Assembly: GCA_016617855.1 (NCBI GenBank)
Contig: JAECUM010009759.1
Span: forward strand, 41,368 to 105,367
Length of the DNA stretch: 64,000 nt
Direction: 5' to 3'
Origin: Megalonaias nervosa
Lineage: Eukaryota > Mollusca > Bivalvia > Unionida > Unionidae
This document shows positions 23,331 through 36,972 of this stretch, piece after piece. Positions within the stretch are counted from its first letter, which is position 1, and the number at the start of each line of letters is the position of its first letter. Made by a program: the position numbers and the translations under genes. A model generated the notes under the pieces. It was not told where the DNA came from, ran no database searches, and worked only from the letters and a program-made list of their open reading frames with translations.

Positions 23331-24321
23331 GGACCAATGAATGAATGAACACATAAAAAAATATAAATTAATGAACTGGGCAAAACATATATCCCCTCCC
23401 AACTTCAAATGGTGAGGGGATAACAAGTTTTGAGAGAACAATTTCAGTGTTTGTTTAGCTTAAAATGAAGTACAAGAACCAATTTTTGTTATGGAATTCC
23501 TAACTTTGTCAGAATCAAGAGGTCACCATTAAATTTAATCTAGCACATTAGTTGGGAACACCGCTGCCATGATTCAGATAGAATGAAGTTATATATGTAT
23601 GTGGGTAATAAATGTTAAATGGGGCAAAATATATCATCTACTAACCAATGCTTGGTCATGTCCATCATTTCTTTTTATTTTTAATTAGTACAAAATGCAA
23701 GGGAATAAAGAAAAATGCACTGATAGCATTCAACTGGATGTAACATGACTTCTGCAAGACAGTCCAAAATAATGCAAAACTAGATGGTAACAAGTTTCAA
23801 AATATCCGTTTCATACAATAAAATGTATCCAAATAACCACCATCCTCCCAACACAAAAAATGAAAAATTATACCAAATAACAAACCTGTTCAGTTGCCCT
23901 TACAGTAAATTCATTCGTTTTCATGAGTAACATCAGTACTCAATCGCACTGATAGAAAGAAAAAGGGTAGTGACTACTGTATTCCCAGATGAATCATCAA
24001 TAGAAAGAAAAAGGATGGTGGCTAATGTACTCCCAGATGAATCATTAAAAGAAAGAAAAAGGGTCACAGAAATTGTATTCCCCAATGGATCAATAATCAT
24101 AGGATCTTTACATTCATCGGTTTGTTGAAACCATGAAATCCATGAAAGGGGGGGGGGGTCAAGACACATCAGCCAACCCTGGCTATACAGCACCAAATAA
24201 ATGCAGGTATCCCCCAAGATAAATCCATTTCTTGTTTTTATCTGCTCTGTGTTGAAACCATCTCTGATGTTCCTGAGCTGTAAGATTTTCAAATTATGGC
24301 CATATTGGATGTAAGATAAAT
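23331..24321. other. Intron sequence, mostly unique
   Basis: At 23950-24070 there are about three degenerate copies of 'cccagatgaatcatcaa..gaaagaaaaagg'. A poly-G run is at 24147. Nothing else is recognised. Confidence 0.5.
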
Positions 24322-25697
24322 ACCATTTTCATTTAGGACAAACTATACCTCATGTCAATATGACTATTCATTTAAGACAAACTATACCTCATGTCAATAT
24401 GACTATTCATTTAAGACAAACTATACCTCATGTCAATATGACTATTCATTTAAGACAAACTATACCTCATGCCAATATGACTATTCATTTAAGACAAACT
24501 ATACCTCATGCCAATATGACTATTCATTTAAGACAAACTATACCCCATGTTAATATGACTATTCATTTAAGACAAACTATACCCCATGTTAATATGACTA
24601 TTCATTTAAGACAAACTATACCTCATGCCAATATGACCATTCATTTAGAACAAACTATACCTCATGCCAATATGACTATTCATTTAGGACAAACTATACC
24701 TCATGCCAATATGACTATTCATTTAAGACAAACTATACCTCATGCCAATATGACTATTCATTTAGGACAAACTACACCTCATGCCAATATGACTATTCAT
24801 TTAGGACAAGCTATACCTCATACCAATATGACTATTCATTTAGGACAAACTATATCCCATGCCAACAAACTATGCCCCATGCCGATATGACTGTTCATTT
24901 AGGACAAACTATACCCCATGCCAATATGACTATTCATTTAGAACAAACTATACCCAATGCCAATATGACTATTCATTTAGGACAAACTATACCCCATGCC
25001 GATATGACCATTCATTTAGGACAAACTATACCCCACACCAATATGATTACTCATTTAGGACAAACTATACTCCACGCCAATATGACTATTCATTTAAGAC
25101 AAACTATACCCCATGACAATACGACTATTCATTTAAGACAAACTATACCCAATGACTATTCATTTAGGACAAACTATACCCCATGCCAACAAACTATACC
25201 CCATGCCAATATGACTATTCATTTAGGACAAACTATACCCCATGCCAATATGACCATTCATTTAGGACAAACTATACCTCATGCCAATATGATTACTCAT
25301 TTAGGACAAACTATACCCCATGCCAATATGATTATTCATTTAGGACAAACTATACCTCACGCCAATATGACTATTCATTTAGGACAAACTATACCCCATG
25401 CCAACAAACTATACCCCATGCCAATATGACTATTCATTTTAGGACAAACTATACCCCATGCCAACACGACAAACTATACCCAATCCCAATATGACTATTC
25501 ATTTAAGACAATCGATACCCCATGCCAATATGACTATTCAATTTGGACAAACTATACCCCATGCCAATATGACTATTCATTTAGGACAAACTATACCCCA
25601 TGCCAACATTATTATTCATTTAGGTCAAACTATACCTCATGCCAATATGACAATTCATTTAGATCAAACTATACCCCATGCCAGTATGACTACCAAG
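24322..25697. repeat. 39-bp minisatellite array (1.4 kb)
   Basis: About 35 copies of ACAAACTATACCCCATGCCA followed by ATATGACTATTCATTTAGG, with some 13-16 bp partial units (ccatgccaacaaactatacc). Two plus-strand frames are open for over 170 codons, which follows from the period. The unit resembles the dispersed repeat at 25.77 and 26.5 kb; see findings. Confidence 0.97.
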
Positions 25698-25803
25698 TCA
25701 GGAGAATTAGTGACAAGATCTTCAATATGTTCACTGTGGCAGCCATGCTGGATCTCTGGGAAACCATTTTCATTTAAGACCAACTAAATATCATTAAGAA
25801 GTA

Positions 25804-26050
25804 GAGGTACATTTTCACTCAACTGGTGGTTTCGTAGTTTACCATGGTATTTATTTCCAGTGGTATATACCACATTACATTTTCACTCTACTGGTGGTTT
25901 TGTAGTTTACCATGGTATTTTTTTTCCAGTGGTATGTACCACAGTACATTTTCACTGTAATGGTGGTTTCATAGTTTACCATAATTTTTTTTTTTTTTCC
26001 AGTGTTACGTACCACAGTATATTTTCACTGTACTAGTGTTTCGTAGCTTC
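25804..26050. repeat. About 70-bp tandem repeat with palindromic core
   Basis: Three to four copies of 'acattttcactctactggtg', 'gtttcgtagtttaccatgg' and 'ccagtggtatataccac'. The core GTGGTATATACCAC is a perfect 14-bp palindrome in the first copy and decays in later ones. Confidence 0.9.
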
Positions 26051-26469
26051 CATCAGTAAAGAATGTACTGATATTCTAAGGAATCTTTTATGATTTTAAA
26101 AGCACGTTTTCACTTTTTTGTAACAAAACAATTGCAACATTTATTAATTTACTGCTTTTTACAAAATAGTTATACTTGTCATAATTGAATGTTAGAAATA
26201 TAATTATATTTGTGAAGCATTATTCATGTTTGACACGAGTCACATATGCCAACATGGAAACCAAATGGGATGTTGTTAAAATATACCTGGGTCATATCCA
26301 ACTCTGGAAAAAATTTAGAGACTGAAAAAGGGAGAAATATGTTATTGTTTTTTGTTATTTGCTGGTATATGTTAATGCGTTAAGTACATTATTAGTTTAC
26401 AAGACCGAGAATCATCCTAAGATTTTAAGGGTTATTTTCCCTTTGAATTTTATGTAATTTCTAGCAAAG

Positions 26470-26660
26470 TGATCAAGATTCTGGATGTCTGAGCAGTACC
26501 ATTTTTATTCAGGATCAACTAGACCTTGGGGTGAATGTGTATGCAATTTCATGGCAATCCTGCAGTAATTTTGGAGAAGTAGCAGCTAACAGACAGATGA
26601 ACAGTGGACAACAGGCCATCCTTTGAGCTCTTCTGGTCTATGACTTAAAGAGCTAAAATG
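26470..26660 (+). repeat. Dispersed repeat copy (about 190 bp)
   Basis: It begins near 'gattctggatgtctgagcag' and contains 'accatttttattcaggatca' and 'actagacctt', then 'ggcaatcctgcagtaatttt' and 'ggagaagtagcagctaacag', ending 'ggacaacaggccatc' and 'gagctcttctggtctatgac'. The last part matches 47610-47680. I remember such ends from mollusc repeats. It carries no ORF. Confidence 0.65.
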
Positions 26661-26991
26661 GGTAAAATCCTTACAACACAAAGTCAAATTTTTCTAAAAT
26701 ATCCATGACACACATATATTTGACAGGAACATCATCATGTGACATATCCCAGGGCAAAAAAGGCTGTCGCTACAAGTCACCTTTTATACCACGAAGAAGG
26801 AATATTCTATATCCCCAAGCCCACGGCAAATAAAAATGAATTCACACTATTTAGTAAAACAGCAAACTAAATCTCTCAAGACCACCTTCACATTTAGAAT
26901 ATGTTTGCTGAAGTCTGATCAGAAGCTTTTATTGGCAGGTTTTCTGTATGAACTTGACACTTAAACAAGACATGACTAACAAGTGGCTTAC

Positions 26992-27097
26992 CTCTAAGAA
27001 TATAGTTCTGATAGTTTTGGTCAGCCTCGGCTCCCACCTTGATGAGACAGTCCAGTCCATCATTGTTAACAAACTCGTGGACCAGATCCTTATCATC
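26992..27097 (-). CDS. FHOD: FHOD-family formin, internal exon (FH3/DID armadillo)
   Basis: A 106-bp exon bounded by acceptor gtacatttcag and donor gtaagcc. It enters in phase 0 and leaves in phase 1, with the last base G starting an Ala codon. The peptide begins [20 protein letters not shown], continues [15 protein letters not shown], and is nearly collinear with FHOD3 as I remember it. It forms armadillo helices of the FH3 domain. The acidic [10 protein letters not shown] stretch follows directly on QIFQ of the preceding exon, as in vertebrate FHOD. No internal stop or frameshift is seen, and the splice sites are canonical. This exon is isolated in unique AT-rich intron without tandem repeats within about 700 bp. 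Confidence 0.96.
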
Positions 27098-27789
27098 CTG
27101 AAATGTACAAAACAATGGTGTAATGATGCAAAAAATTTTTAAAGATAATTTCACAATACATTCTGTCATGGTCAGCCTGACATAACCATTAAGAGTGGCG
27201 TATGGGTTGAGCTCACAATAAATTGCTGACTGTGAGGGATAGGATCTGCTCTGTTTGGGGCATGAACTGAATTATAATTAGAGTCCATTCAATAATGGTC
27301 TGATATATGTCATTGTAAGGTCATATAGTGGAAAATGGCAGAGTTCAGAAAAACCAGAGCAAACACTTTGGGAAATCTTGGGCCATTTGAAACAGGTGTC
27401 ATATAATGATATTTTCGAGAATAGTTATTAACAAAGGCAAACTCCAGAGAATTATTTTGACACTGATGGGAGTGTTAAAACTTTTTGGCAGTTAAAGAAA
27501 GCAAACCTGATTGGCTAAGCTAAATGAATGGGTGTTTGTTCCCAGACAGAATTCAAAGTTTTAAGAAATTCCAGTCATGAAATTAGACAGTCTAAGTTTA
27601 TGAGGCAAGCCAGAAATTTTAGCTCTGGGAAAATAATAAGTATTTCTCATTAGAATGTCCAAGAGACATGTGTTGGAAAGTTGAGGACACAGAAAAAGAT
27701 ATTCATCTGCATAGTATGGGTGAGTCTCAATAAAGCACAAGGTTAGTTTCAACTGCATACAATATGTTCATTGATGTAAAGTTTGTAAT
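27098..27789. other. Intron sequence without recognisable features
   Basis: Unique AT-rich intron upstream of the exon at 26992-27097. It contains the acceptor's polypyrimidine tract and nothing else I recognise. Confidence 0.5.
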
Positions 27790-28060
27790 CATCTGTCGAG
27801 TTTTTGTCTTAAATTCATACTTCAATTTTCCTTGAGTTTCAAAAATAACTTTACAATCATCTGTCTTGAATGTAATAGAAATCATGTAGTGTTGGAATTT
27901 CATGCATTACTCTGATACAAATTATGAGAATTCATTTGTCTTGAATGTTACAGGAATTGTGTATCCTAAAGATTTCATCCATTTCTTCTGATACAAATCA
28001 TAACAAGTAAATTATCTGTCTTAGATGATTTGTATCATGTATGCTGAGAATTGATTTTTC
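27790..28060. repeat. Degenerate ~80-bp tandem repeat
   Basis: About three to four diverged copies share 'atcatctgtcttgaatgt', 'gaaatcatgta', 'tctgatacaaat'. Boundaries are approximate. Confidence 0.65.
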
Positions 28061-28834
28061 TATGTCAATGAATTGCTAATTAGCAAAGTAATGTAGTTAA
28101 GACAAGGAGTGACATCCATTAATTTATTTGTACAGCTAAGTTGTGAATTCTTATCAACCAAGAATAGATAGTGTCAACATTAGGAATTTGTGTCGAATGA
28201 AAGTTCAAATAATAATTTATAGCCAGCCACAGCAGGGTGTAATGGTTATCAAAGATATCTAATTATGTGATATTCTGGAGGAATGCAAGTAGCCGCTACC
28301 AAGATATTAATTTTGATGGTAGGGTGTGTGCATCAGTATCTGGTTTTCAACTGACCACATAGCTTAGTTCTGTGGAATTGCGATAAGACAATATCTGACG
28401 TAAAATAGTGGGAATATTGTTGATCCCAGGAGAAGAAAAAAACCTGACATGTATTTAGGCTGGGTATTATATTTTTATCTGAAGGAAAAAAATAGCTCCA
28501 CACCAGTAATACACAGCAGAAAAGAGCACAGTCTACAACCATAATGGATCATGATCCAAAGAAGCTAGAGGGAGAGAGAGAAGGAAAAGAAATATGTAAT
28601 GCTGACCTATCACTAACAGTGATTTGGAAAGACAAAACAACCATGATGCTGACATGACAACATGACAGCAATTTGAGTTTAATCAATCACTTGAGTATAT
28701 GATGAAATTTGTTTTCTCAGTGTACCAGAACAGCTAAATGAATTTCGCATCAATTTTGTAACTCTATTTCTAAGAGAAATTGGCTCATTCAAATGTTATG
28801 TTCAATTTCATTTTGTTTATGTAATTGTTTAAAT
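28061..28834. other. Intron sequence without recognisable features
   Basis: Unique AT-rich sequence. A short purine run (gagggagagagagaagg) lies near 28570. Confidence 0.5.
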
Positions 28835-29190
28835 TGTTGACTGTGATCGTGAGTAATTAGAAATGTACAGAACAGCACTCTTTTACTGTGATCTAGAGTG
28901 ATTAGAAATTTACCAAAGAGCAGACTCAATTACTGTGATCTAGGGTGAGGAGAAATGTGCAAAACAGCAGATGAATAACTTATCTAGAGTAATAAGAAAT
29001 ATACAGAAGAGCAGACTCAATGACTATTATCTATAGTAATAAGAAATATAGAGAAAAGTAGACTCAATGACTATTATCTATAGTAATAAGAAATATAGAG
29101 AAAAGTAGACTCAATTACTGTGATCCAGAGTAATGAGAAATGTACTGACCAACAGACTGAATAACTGATCTAGAAAGACAAGAAATGAAG
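28835..29190. repeat. About 48-bp minisatellite array
   Basis: About seven diverged copies of 'tgtgatctagagtaatta', 'gaaatgtacagaacagcag', 'actcaattac'. Confidence 0.88.
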
Positions 29191-29914
29191 AGAGGAGCTT
29201 CAGGTGACTGAACGACGGTGATCTCATGACAAGAAATGTAAAAGCTCTCCCTCATTATAATGAAGCAGTCAAGAGTCCATTACTACTGACTGCAGTATGT
29301 ACCAAAGCATGTTATACAGAGTACCTTGATATATACAGAAATTGTGATATAATGAGAACAGCTTAATATATAGAACTGTGGCATAGTAGGCACTAAAGAA
29401 TTTTTTAAATAATGGTGCTCTGAAGATACTAGAATAAGTTTCACCTTGTTTTCTTTCAACCATTATTTATACATTGGTATGATTTTCATCACACGGTACA
29501 TAGTAGTTCTGCACTATATCTACAATCAACTTATTTTGAGGTGCATTATAATGGTAGATAATGGTAGGGACTGTAAATGGAAACTGAATTTAAGAACTAG
29601 ACTGATAAGTGCATGCTTTCTTGAGGTGTAGATATTTAGTGGTGCAGTGGCTCTCTTTATAAATGTATGCAATACAGGTGGGATTTGGGGGTGGGGGATG
29701 GCAGCAAGCTACCCTCTCCAAGAAGGAGCACAAAACCACCAGAACATTTCCTATAGTAACTTTTCATTACAATTACATAGTTAAAATTAAGCAGTGGAAA
29801 TGCTTAAAATGTAAGAGCTTCCAGGGACTGTGCCCCATTGGCCCCACATGGAGTTCTGTCCCACAGACCCCTCACCTACTTGTATATGCCCCACTAAACA
29901 ATACTAAATGATTA
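29191..29914. other. Intron sequence without recognisable features
   Basis: Unique sequence. A short ORF at 29663-29911 has no recognisable domain. Confidence 0.5.
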
Positions 29915-32900
29915 TTATGCAGTCTTAAGCAAAGAAAGCATCCAAACTAATTAAGTCTGTTTTGCAAGGGATTACAACCTGAAGCAAAGAACAGTATCAG
30001 TCATGACAACCAAGTCTGTTTTGCAAGGGAATACAACTTGAAGCAAACAACAGCATCAGTCACAAGAATCAAGTCTGTTTTGCAAGGGAATACAACCTGA
30101 AGCAAACAACAGTATCAGTCATGAGAACCAAGTCTGTTTTGCAAGGGAATACAACTTGAAGCAAAGAACAGTATCAGTCATGAGAATCAAGTCTGTTTTG
30201 CAAGGGAATATATCTTGAAGCAAAGAACAGCAGTCATGAGAATCAAGTCTGTTTTGCAAGGGAATACAACTTGAAACAAAGAACAGCAGTCATGAGAATC
30301 AAGTCTGTTTTGCAAGGGAATACAACTTCAAACAAAGAACAGCAGTCATGAGAATCAAGTTTGTTTTGCAAGGGAAAACAACTTGAAGCAAAGAACAGCA
30401 TCAGTCATAAGAATCAAGTCTGTTTTGCAAGGGAATACAACCTGAAGCAAAGAACAGCAGTCATAAGAATCAAGTCTGTTTTGCAAGGGAATACAACTTG
30501 AAGCAAAGACCAGCATCAGTCATAAGAATCAAGTCTGTTTTGCAAGGGAATACAACTTGAAGCAAAGAACAGCATCAGTCATAAGAATCAAGTCTGTTTT
30601 GCAAGGGAATACAACTTTAAGCAAAGAACATCAGTCATGAGAATCAAGTCTGTTTTGCAAGGAAATACAACTTGAAGCAAAGAACAGCAGTCATATGAAT
30701 CAAGTCTGTTGTGCAAGGAATACAACCTGAAGCAAAGAACAGCATCAGTCATAAGAATCAAGTCTGTTTTGCAAGGGAATACAACTTGAAGCAAAGAACA
30801 GCAGTCATGAGAATCAAGTTTGTTTTGCAAGGGAATACAACTTGAAGCAAGGAACAGCATCAGTCATAAGAATCAAGTCTGTTTTGTAAGGGAATACAAC
30901 TTGAAGCAAAGAACAGCATCAGTCATAAGAATCAAGTCTGTTTTGCAGGAGAATACAACCTGAAGCAAATAACAGCATCAGTCATAAGAATCAATTCTGT
31001 TTTGCAAGGAAATACAACTTGAAGCAAAGAACAGTATCAGTCATAAGAATCAAGTGTTTTGCAAGGAAATACAACTTGAAACAAAGAACAGCAGCCATGA
31101 GAATCAAGTCTGTTTTGCAAGGGAACACAACTTGAAGCAAAGAACAGCATCAGTCATGAGAATCAAGTCTGTTTTGCAAGGGAATACAACTTGAAGCAAA
31201 GAACAGCATCAGTCATGAGAATCAAGTCTGTTTTGCAAGGGAATACAACTTGAAGCAAAGAACAGCAGTCATAAGAATCAAGTCTGTTTTGCAAGGGAAT
31301 ACAACTTGAAGCAAAGAACAGCATCAGTCATGAGAATCAAGTCTGTTTTGCAAGGGAATACAACTTGAAGCAAAGAACAGCATCAGTCATGAGAATCAAG
31401 TCTGTTTTGCAGGAAATACAACTTGAAGCAAAGAACAGCATCAGTCATAAGAATCAAGTCTGTTTTGTAGGGGAATACAACTTGAAGCAAAGAACAGCAT
31501 CAGTCATGAGAATCAAGTCTGTTTTGCAAGAGAATACAACTTGAAGCAAAGAACAGCATCAGTCATAAGAATCAAGTCTGTTTTGTAAGGGAATACAACT
31601 TGAAACAAAGAACAGCATCAGTCATGAGAATCAAGTCTGTTTTGCAAGGGAATACAACTTGAAGCAAAGAACAGTATCAGTCATCAGAATCAAGTCTGTT
31701 TTGCAAGAGAATACAACTTGAAGCAAAGAACAGTATCAGTCATGAGAATCAAGTCTGTTTTGCAGGAGAATACAACTTGAAGCAAAGAACAGCATCAGTC
31801 ATAAGAATCAAGTCTGTTTTGCAAGGGAATACAACTTGAAGCAAAGAACAGCAGTCATGAGAATCAAGTCTGTTTTGCAAGGGAATACAACCTGAAGCAA
31901 AGAACAGCAGTCATATGAATCAAGTCTGTTTTGCAAGGAATACAACCTGAAGCAAAGAACAGCATCAGTCATAAGAATCAAGTCTCTTTTGCAAGGGAAT
32001 ACAACTTGAAGCAAAGAACAGCATCAGTCATGAGAATCAAGTCTGTTTTGCAAGGGAATACAACTTGAAACAAAGAACAGCAGTCATGAGAATCAAGTTT
32101 GTTTTGCAAGGGAATACAACTTGAAGCAAAGAACAGCATCAGTCATAAGAATCAAGTCTGTTTTGCAAGGGAATACAACTTGAAGCAAAGAACAGCATCA
32201 GTCATAAGAATCAAGTCTGTTTTGCAAGGGAATACAACCTGAAGCAAAGAAAAGCATCAGTCATAAGAATCAATTCTGTTTTGCAAGGAAATACAACTTG
32301 AAGCAAAGAACAGTATCAGTCATAAGAATCAAGTGTTTTGCAAGGGAATACAACTTGAAGCAAAGAACAGCATCAGTCATAAGAATCAAGTCTGTTTTGC
32401 AAGGGAATACAACTTGAAGCAAAGAACAGTATCAGTCATGAGAATCAAGTCTGTTTTGCAAGGGAATACAACTTGAAACAAAGAACAGCAGCCATGAGAA
32501 TCAAGTCTGTTTTGCAAGGGAACACAACTTGAAGCAAAGAACAGCATCAGTCATGAGAATCAAGTCTGTTTTGCAAGGGAATACAACTTGAAGCAAAGAA
32601 CAGCATCAGTCCTGAGAATGAGAATCAAGTCTGTTTTGCAAGGAGAATACAACTTGAAGCAAAGAACAGCATCAGTCATAAGAATCAAGTCTGTTTTGCA
32701 AGGGAATACAACTTGAAGCAAAAAACAGCATCAATCATGAGAATCAAGTTTGTTTTGCAAGGATATACAACTTGAAGCAAAGAACAGCAGTCATGAGAAT
32801 CAAGTCTGTTTTGCAAGGGAATACAACTTGAAGCAAAGAACAGCATCAGTCATAAGAATCAAGTCTGTTTTGCAAGGGAATACAACTTGAAGCAAAGAAC

Positions 32901-33640
32901 AGCATCAGTCATGAGAATCAAGTCTGTTTTGCAAGGAAATACAATTTGAAGCAAAGAACAGCATCAGTCATAAGAATCAAGTCTGTTTTGCAAGGGAATA
33001 CAACTTGAAGCAAAGAACAGCATCAGTCATGAGAATCAAGTCTGTTTTGCAAGAGAATACAACTTGAAGCAAAGAACAGTATCAGTCATAAGAATCAAGT
33101 CTGTTTTGCAAGGGAATACAACTTGAAACAAAGAACAGCATCAGTCATGAGAATCAAGTCTGTTTTGCAATGGAATACAACTTGAAGCAAAGAACAGCAT
33201 CAGTCATGAGAATCAAGTCTGTTTTGCAAGGGAATACAACTTGAAGCAAAGAACAGCATCAGTCATGAGAATCAAGTCTGTTTTGCAGGAGAATACAACT
33301 TGAAGCAAAGAACAGCATCAGTCATAAGAATCAAGTCTGTTTTGCAAGGGAATACAACTTGAAGCAAAGAACAGTATCAGGCATGAGAATCAAGTCTGTT
33401 TTGCAAGGGAATACAACTTGAAGCAAAGAACAGCATCAGTCATGAGAATCAAGCCTGTTTTGCAAGGGAATACAACTTGAAGCAAAGAACAGCAGTCATA
33501 AGAATCAAGTCTGTTTTGCAAGGGAATACAACTTGAAGCAAAGAACAGCAGTCATGAGAATCAAGTCTGTTTTGCAAGGGAATACAACTTGAAGCAAAGA
33601 ACAGCATCAGTCATAAGAATCAAGTCTGTTATGCAAGAAG
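29915..33640. repeat. 56/59-bp minisatellite array, the largest in the window (3.7 kb)
   Basis: About 63 copies of ATGAGAATCAAGTCTGTTTT, GCAAGGGAATACAACTTGAA, GCAAAGAACAGCATCAGTC. A 56-bp variant lacks three bases (acagcagtca). Variants atgagaatc and ataagaatc, caaggg and caggag, and cagcatc and cagtatc are interspersed. Blocks recur in the same variant order: 30.6-30.9 kb resembles 31.8-32.1 kb, and 30.95-31.2 kb resembles 32.2-32.6 kb, suggesting multi-unit duplications. Confidence 0.98.
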
Positions 33641-34604
33641 TGGCATCAAGAGTCATCAAACTGCATTTTTGTAACATTCATCCATGTCATGCCCTTGTGT
33701 CATTCATACTATCTTAGATGTTGCAAATTTATGGAACATAATGGTGAATAATATATAATTTTATTATCATCATTTATTCATGGCAGTTTAAAAATCAAAG
33801 TGGTGTTTGCTAGAATTTTCTGTGCACTAAAATTGGTAATCATCCAAACAGACATCTGCAAAAATTATGTCTGGCATGATTGGTTCATTTTTACTGTTAT
33901 ATTTACAAGTATGAAGACTGCAGTATAATAGCAACTAGGGAACTGTCTCATGACCCTACTGAAACTGTAACACTGTATGATGCAAATTAACTGTAAGAAA
34001 AAGTCAAGTTCTTGATGAGAAAACATGCTGGAATCTTTAACAGTGTTGGCAATTTCAATTGGTATTTTAGCAATTAACCAGTCACAGACTTCCTTACAAG
34101 AACTAATACAAGAATTTTGTTTATGATGAGACACAGGCCTACTGTGGTAGCTTTTGGAGGTATTAAGTTCTGGCAATTCAAAAGACCTTTATCTTAGATG
34201 GAAACTTCTAATTAAGTCAGACAAGTCTGAATATGAGTCAATTTATCAGAGTGATCTACTGCAAGTCCAACATGTTCATGTATGACGATCTTATTTAGTA
34301 CATTTATGTACAATAAAATCCCTGATAACAGAAAGGACAAAATGACCGCTCATTAATCTTACCTGTTGGTCATCTTGACTGTATCAATGAAATCAACACT
34401 CTGAATATGAGTACAACAGTAAGCATTCTATTCTGGTGCCAGTAAAAGCAGATAAAAACTAAATCTGAACTTTAAAATAAGAAGTATAAATAAGATCATA
34501 TGAGTTTTAAACTGTTCAAGAAATAGGTCATACAAACAAAGAACCAATCACAGCCATCACAAGTGCATAGCCTAAAAAATATTACCTTTTTTAGTTACTG
34601 TATT
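33641..34604. other. Intron sequence without recognisable features
   Basis: Unique AT-rich. A minus-strand ORF of 103 codons (33865-34176) has no domain I recognise and is not flanked by convincing splice or start signals. Confidence 0.5.
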
Positions 34605-35165
34605 ATCAGTGGGAAGGAAGCATGACTTTATCCCTCCCTATATCAAATACTGGGAAAGAAGCACGACTTTAACTCTCGCTATTGCAAATACTGGGAAGGA
34701 AAAATGACTTTAACCCTCCCTATATCAAATACATGGAAGGAAGCATGACTTTAACCCCCCCCCATATCAAATACAGGGAAGGAAGCATGACTTTAACCCT
34801 CCCTATATCAAATACAGGGAAGGAAGCACAGCTTTTACCCTCCCTATATCAAATACAGGGAAGGAAGCAAGACTTTAACCCTCCCAATATGAAATACAGG
34901 GAAGGAAGCATGACTTTAACCCTCCCTATATCAAATACAGGGATGGAAGCACGACTTTAACCCACCCTGTATCAAATACAGGGAAGACAGCATGACTTTA
35001 ACCCTCCCTATTTTGAATACAGGGAAGAAAGTACAACTTTAACCCTCCCTATATCAAATACAGGGAAGGAAGCAGGGAAGGAAGCATGACTTTAACCCTC
35101 CCTATATCAAATACAGGGAAGGAAGCATGACTTTAACCCTCCCTATATCAAATACAGGGCACTGG
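34605..35165. repeat. 41-bp minisatellite array
   Basis: About 14 copies of TTTAACCCTCCCTATATCAA followed by ATACAGGGAAGGAAGCATGA. Most copies are homogeneous, with poly-C slippage at 34756. Confidence 0.96.
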
Positions 35166-36324
35166 AAGATTCAAAGTAAAATAATTTATTTTTGTGTAAA
35201 TAAGCTATTTCATTTCAAGTCCCAATATTATATTAACACATAGGAATTCACAACATGAAGGGGGAACACTTTTTAACAGCATATAAATTCTCATGACCAT
35301 ACTAACTTTGGTACACCTATATCCAAATATAACAGCAGTTTGGTAGAAATTTTATTTTATTTTCCTTTCTTATCTGGATGAATAATGTCCTGGGTGTGAT
35401 CAGCCATTAGCTTTGATTCTCTTCTCAGCAGGCTTACTCTTTATAAATCCTAATATAACTGTAAACTTCTAAATATAAGACAAGACCGTACAAAAAATAG
35501 GCTACATAATTAGGCACCTTGCTGGATGAATAATGCCTTGCCAGCCAATGTCTGATGCATTTTTCAAACATAATCTTAATCAATGCATCCACCCAGAGCT
35601 AGTTGCACACCATTGGCAATATCCATATGGGTCCAGTTTTCTTATTTTATTACTAGAACTTGGAACTTTGCATATAAAACATGAAATAGCTTCCTGACTG
35701 TGTGGACTTGGTACTGACCCTTGACCAGCTCTAGACAGGAAGCAGACAGTACAAGATAAACAAATTATCTAATTCCAGGGAAACTCCTACAACTGAAGCT
35801 GATTCCAGGCCTTTCCATGGCAACACATGCTTCTGAGGCACCATATGTACTTACCTTCTCACCCAGATTTTTCTTTAAGTAATTGTTCTAGCAGTGATTC
35901 CTTTAAAGTACAAACCCTAGGGTCTCAAGTTTTCTATTTCTATTTTCCTTGAAATCCAAATGTTCCATAATGCATTTGCAGACATGGACTTTTTTTTTTA
36001 AATGGACACCTCCAAAACATGGATGGATGTTGGCAATGATAGCCATAAAGTACAAGACCTCATCAACATATTTAGATCTAAAAGAAACGCCTTCAGTAGA
36101 ATAAGCAAGAGGCCCAAGTGGATCTGAGATTGCTTAAATGGCTGACATCTACCTAAATACCAAATGATAAAGACTTTTTAATTTTATTTTTATTTTTTTA
36201 AATGGCAGCCATAATAGAAGGCAAATCAGCATCATTGTGCAAATCTGAAAGGCCTTTTCAGTCCTTTGGCTATATGTCAGCCTTTTCAGTCCTTTAGATG
36301 AGTGTCAGCCCTCGGACAACAGAC
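35166..36324. other. Intron sequence, mostly unique
   Basis: Only a two-copy 'ccttttcagtcctttgg..tgtcagcc' repeat near 36250-36310 is seen. Confidence 0.5.
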
Positions 36325-36600
36325 GTTTCTTTTTGCACTGACAGGATACAGTCAAATATCTATTTTCCCTATTTTACACAGACAGAATACAGTCTAATAT
36401 GGTTATATTCCCTATTTTACACAGACAGGATACAGTCAAATAGTTATTTTTGCTATTTTACACAGACAAGATACAGTCAAATAGTTATTTTTCCTATTTT
36501 ACACTGACAGGATACAGTCAAATAGTTATTTTCCCTATCTTATACAGACAGGATACAGTCAAATATAGTTTATTTCCCTATTTGACACAGACAGGAGTCT
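36325..36600. repeat. About 42-bp minisatellite array
   Basis: About six copies of 'ttttacacagacaggataca', 'gtcaaatagttattttccct'. Confidence 0.93.
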
Positions 36601-36609
36601 TACCTATTG

Positions 36610-36972
36610 CAAGCAAACACTTGTAACCAAAGTTTATAGATTAAAACACTTCCAACCAAAGTTCACAGACTAAAACACTTTTCCAACCAAAGTTAATAGA
36701 CTAAAACACTTCCAACCAAAGTTTATAGACTAAAACACTTCCAACCAAAGTTTACAGAGTAAAACACTTCCAACCAAAGTTTATAGACTAAAACACTTTC
36801 AACCAAAGTTTACAGACTAAAACACTTCCAACCAAAGTTTACAAACTAAAACACTTCCAACCAAAGTTTATAGACTAAAACACTTCCAAATAAAGTTTAT
36901 AGACTAAAACACTTTCAACCAAAGTTTACAAACTAAAACACTTCCAACCAAAGTTTACCCACTAAAAACTCA
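36610..36972. repeat. 29-bp minisatellite array
   Basis: About 12 copies of CAACCAAAGTTTATAGACTA followed by AAACACTTC. Confidence 0.96.

Noticed and set aside
24360..25787. ORFs of 85-185 codons with a 13-residue repeat
   Set aside because: They are produced by the 39-bp array in two frames at once, which argues against selection on either.
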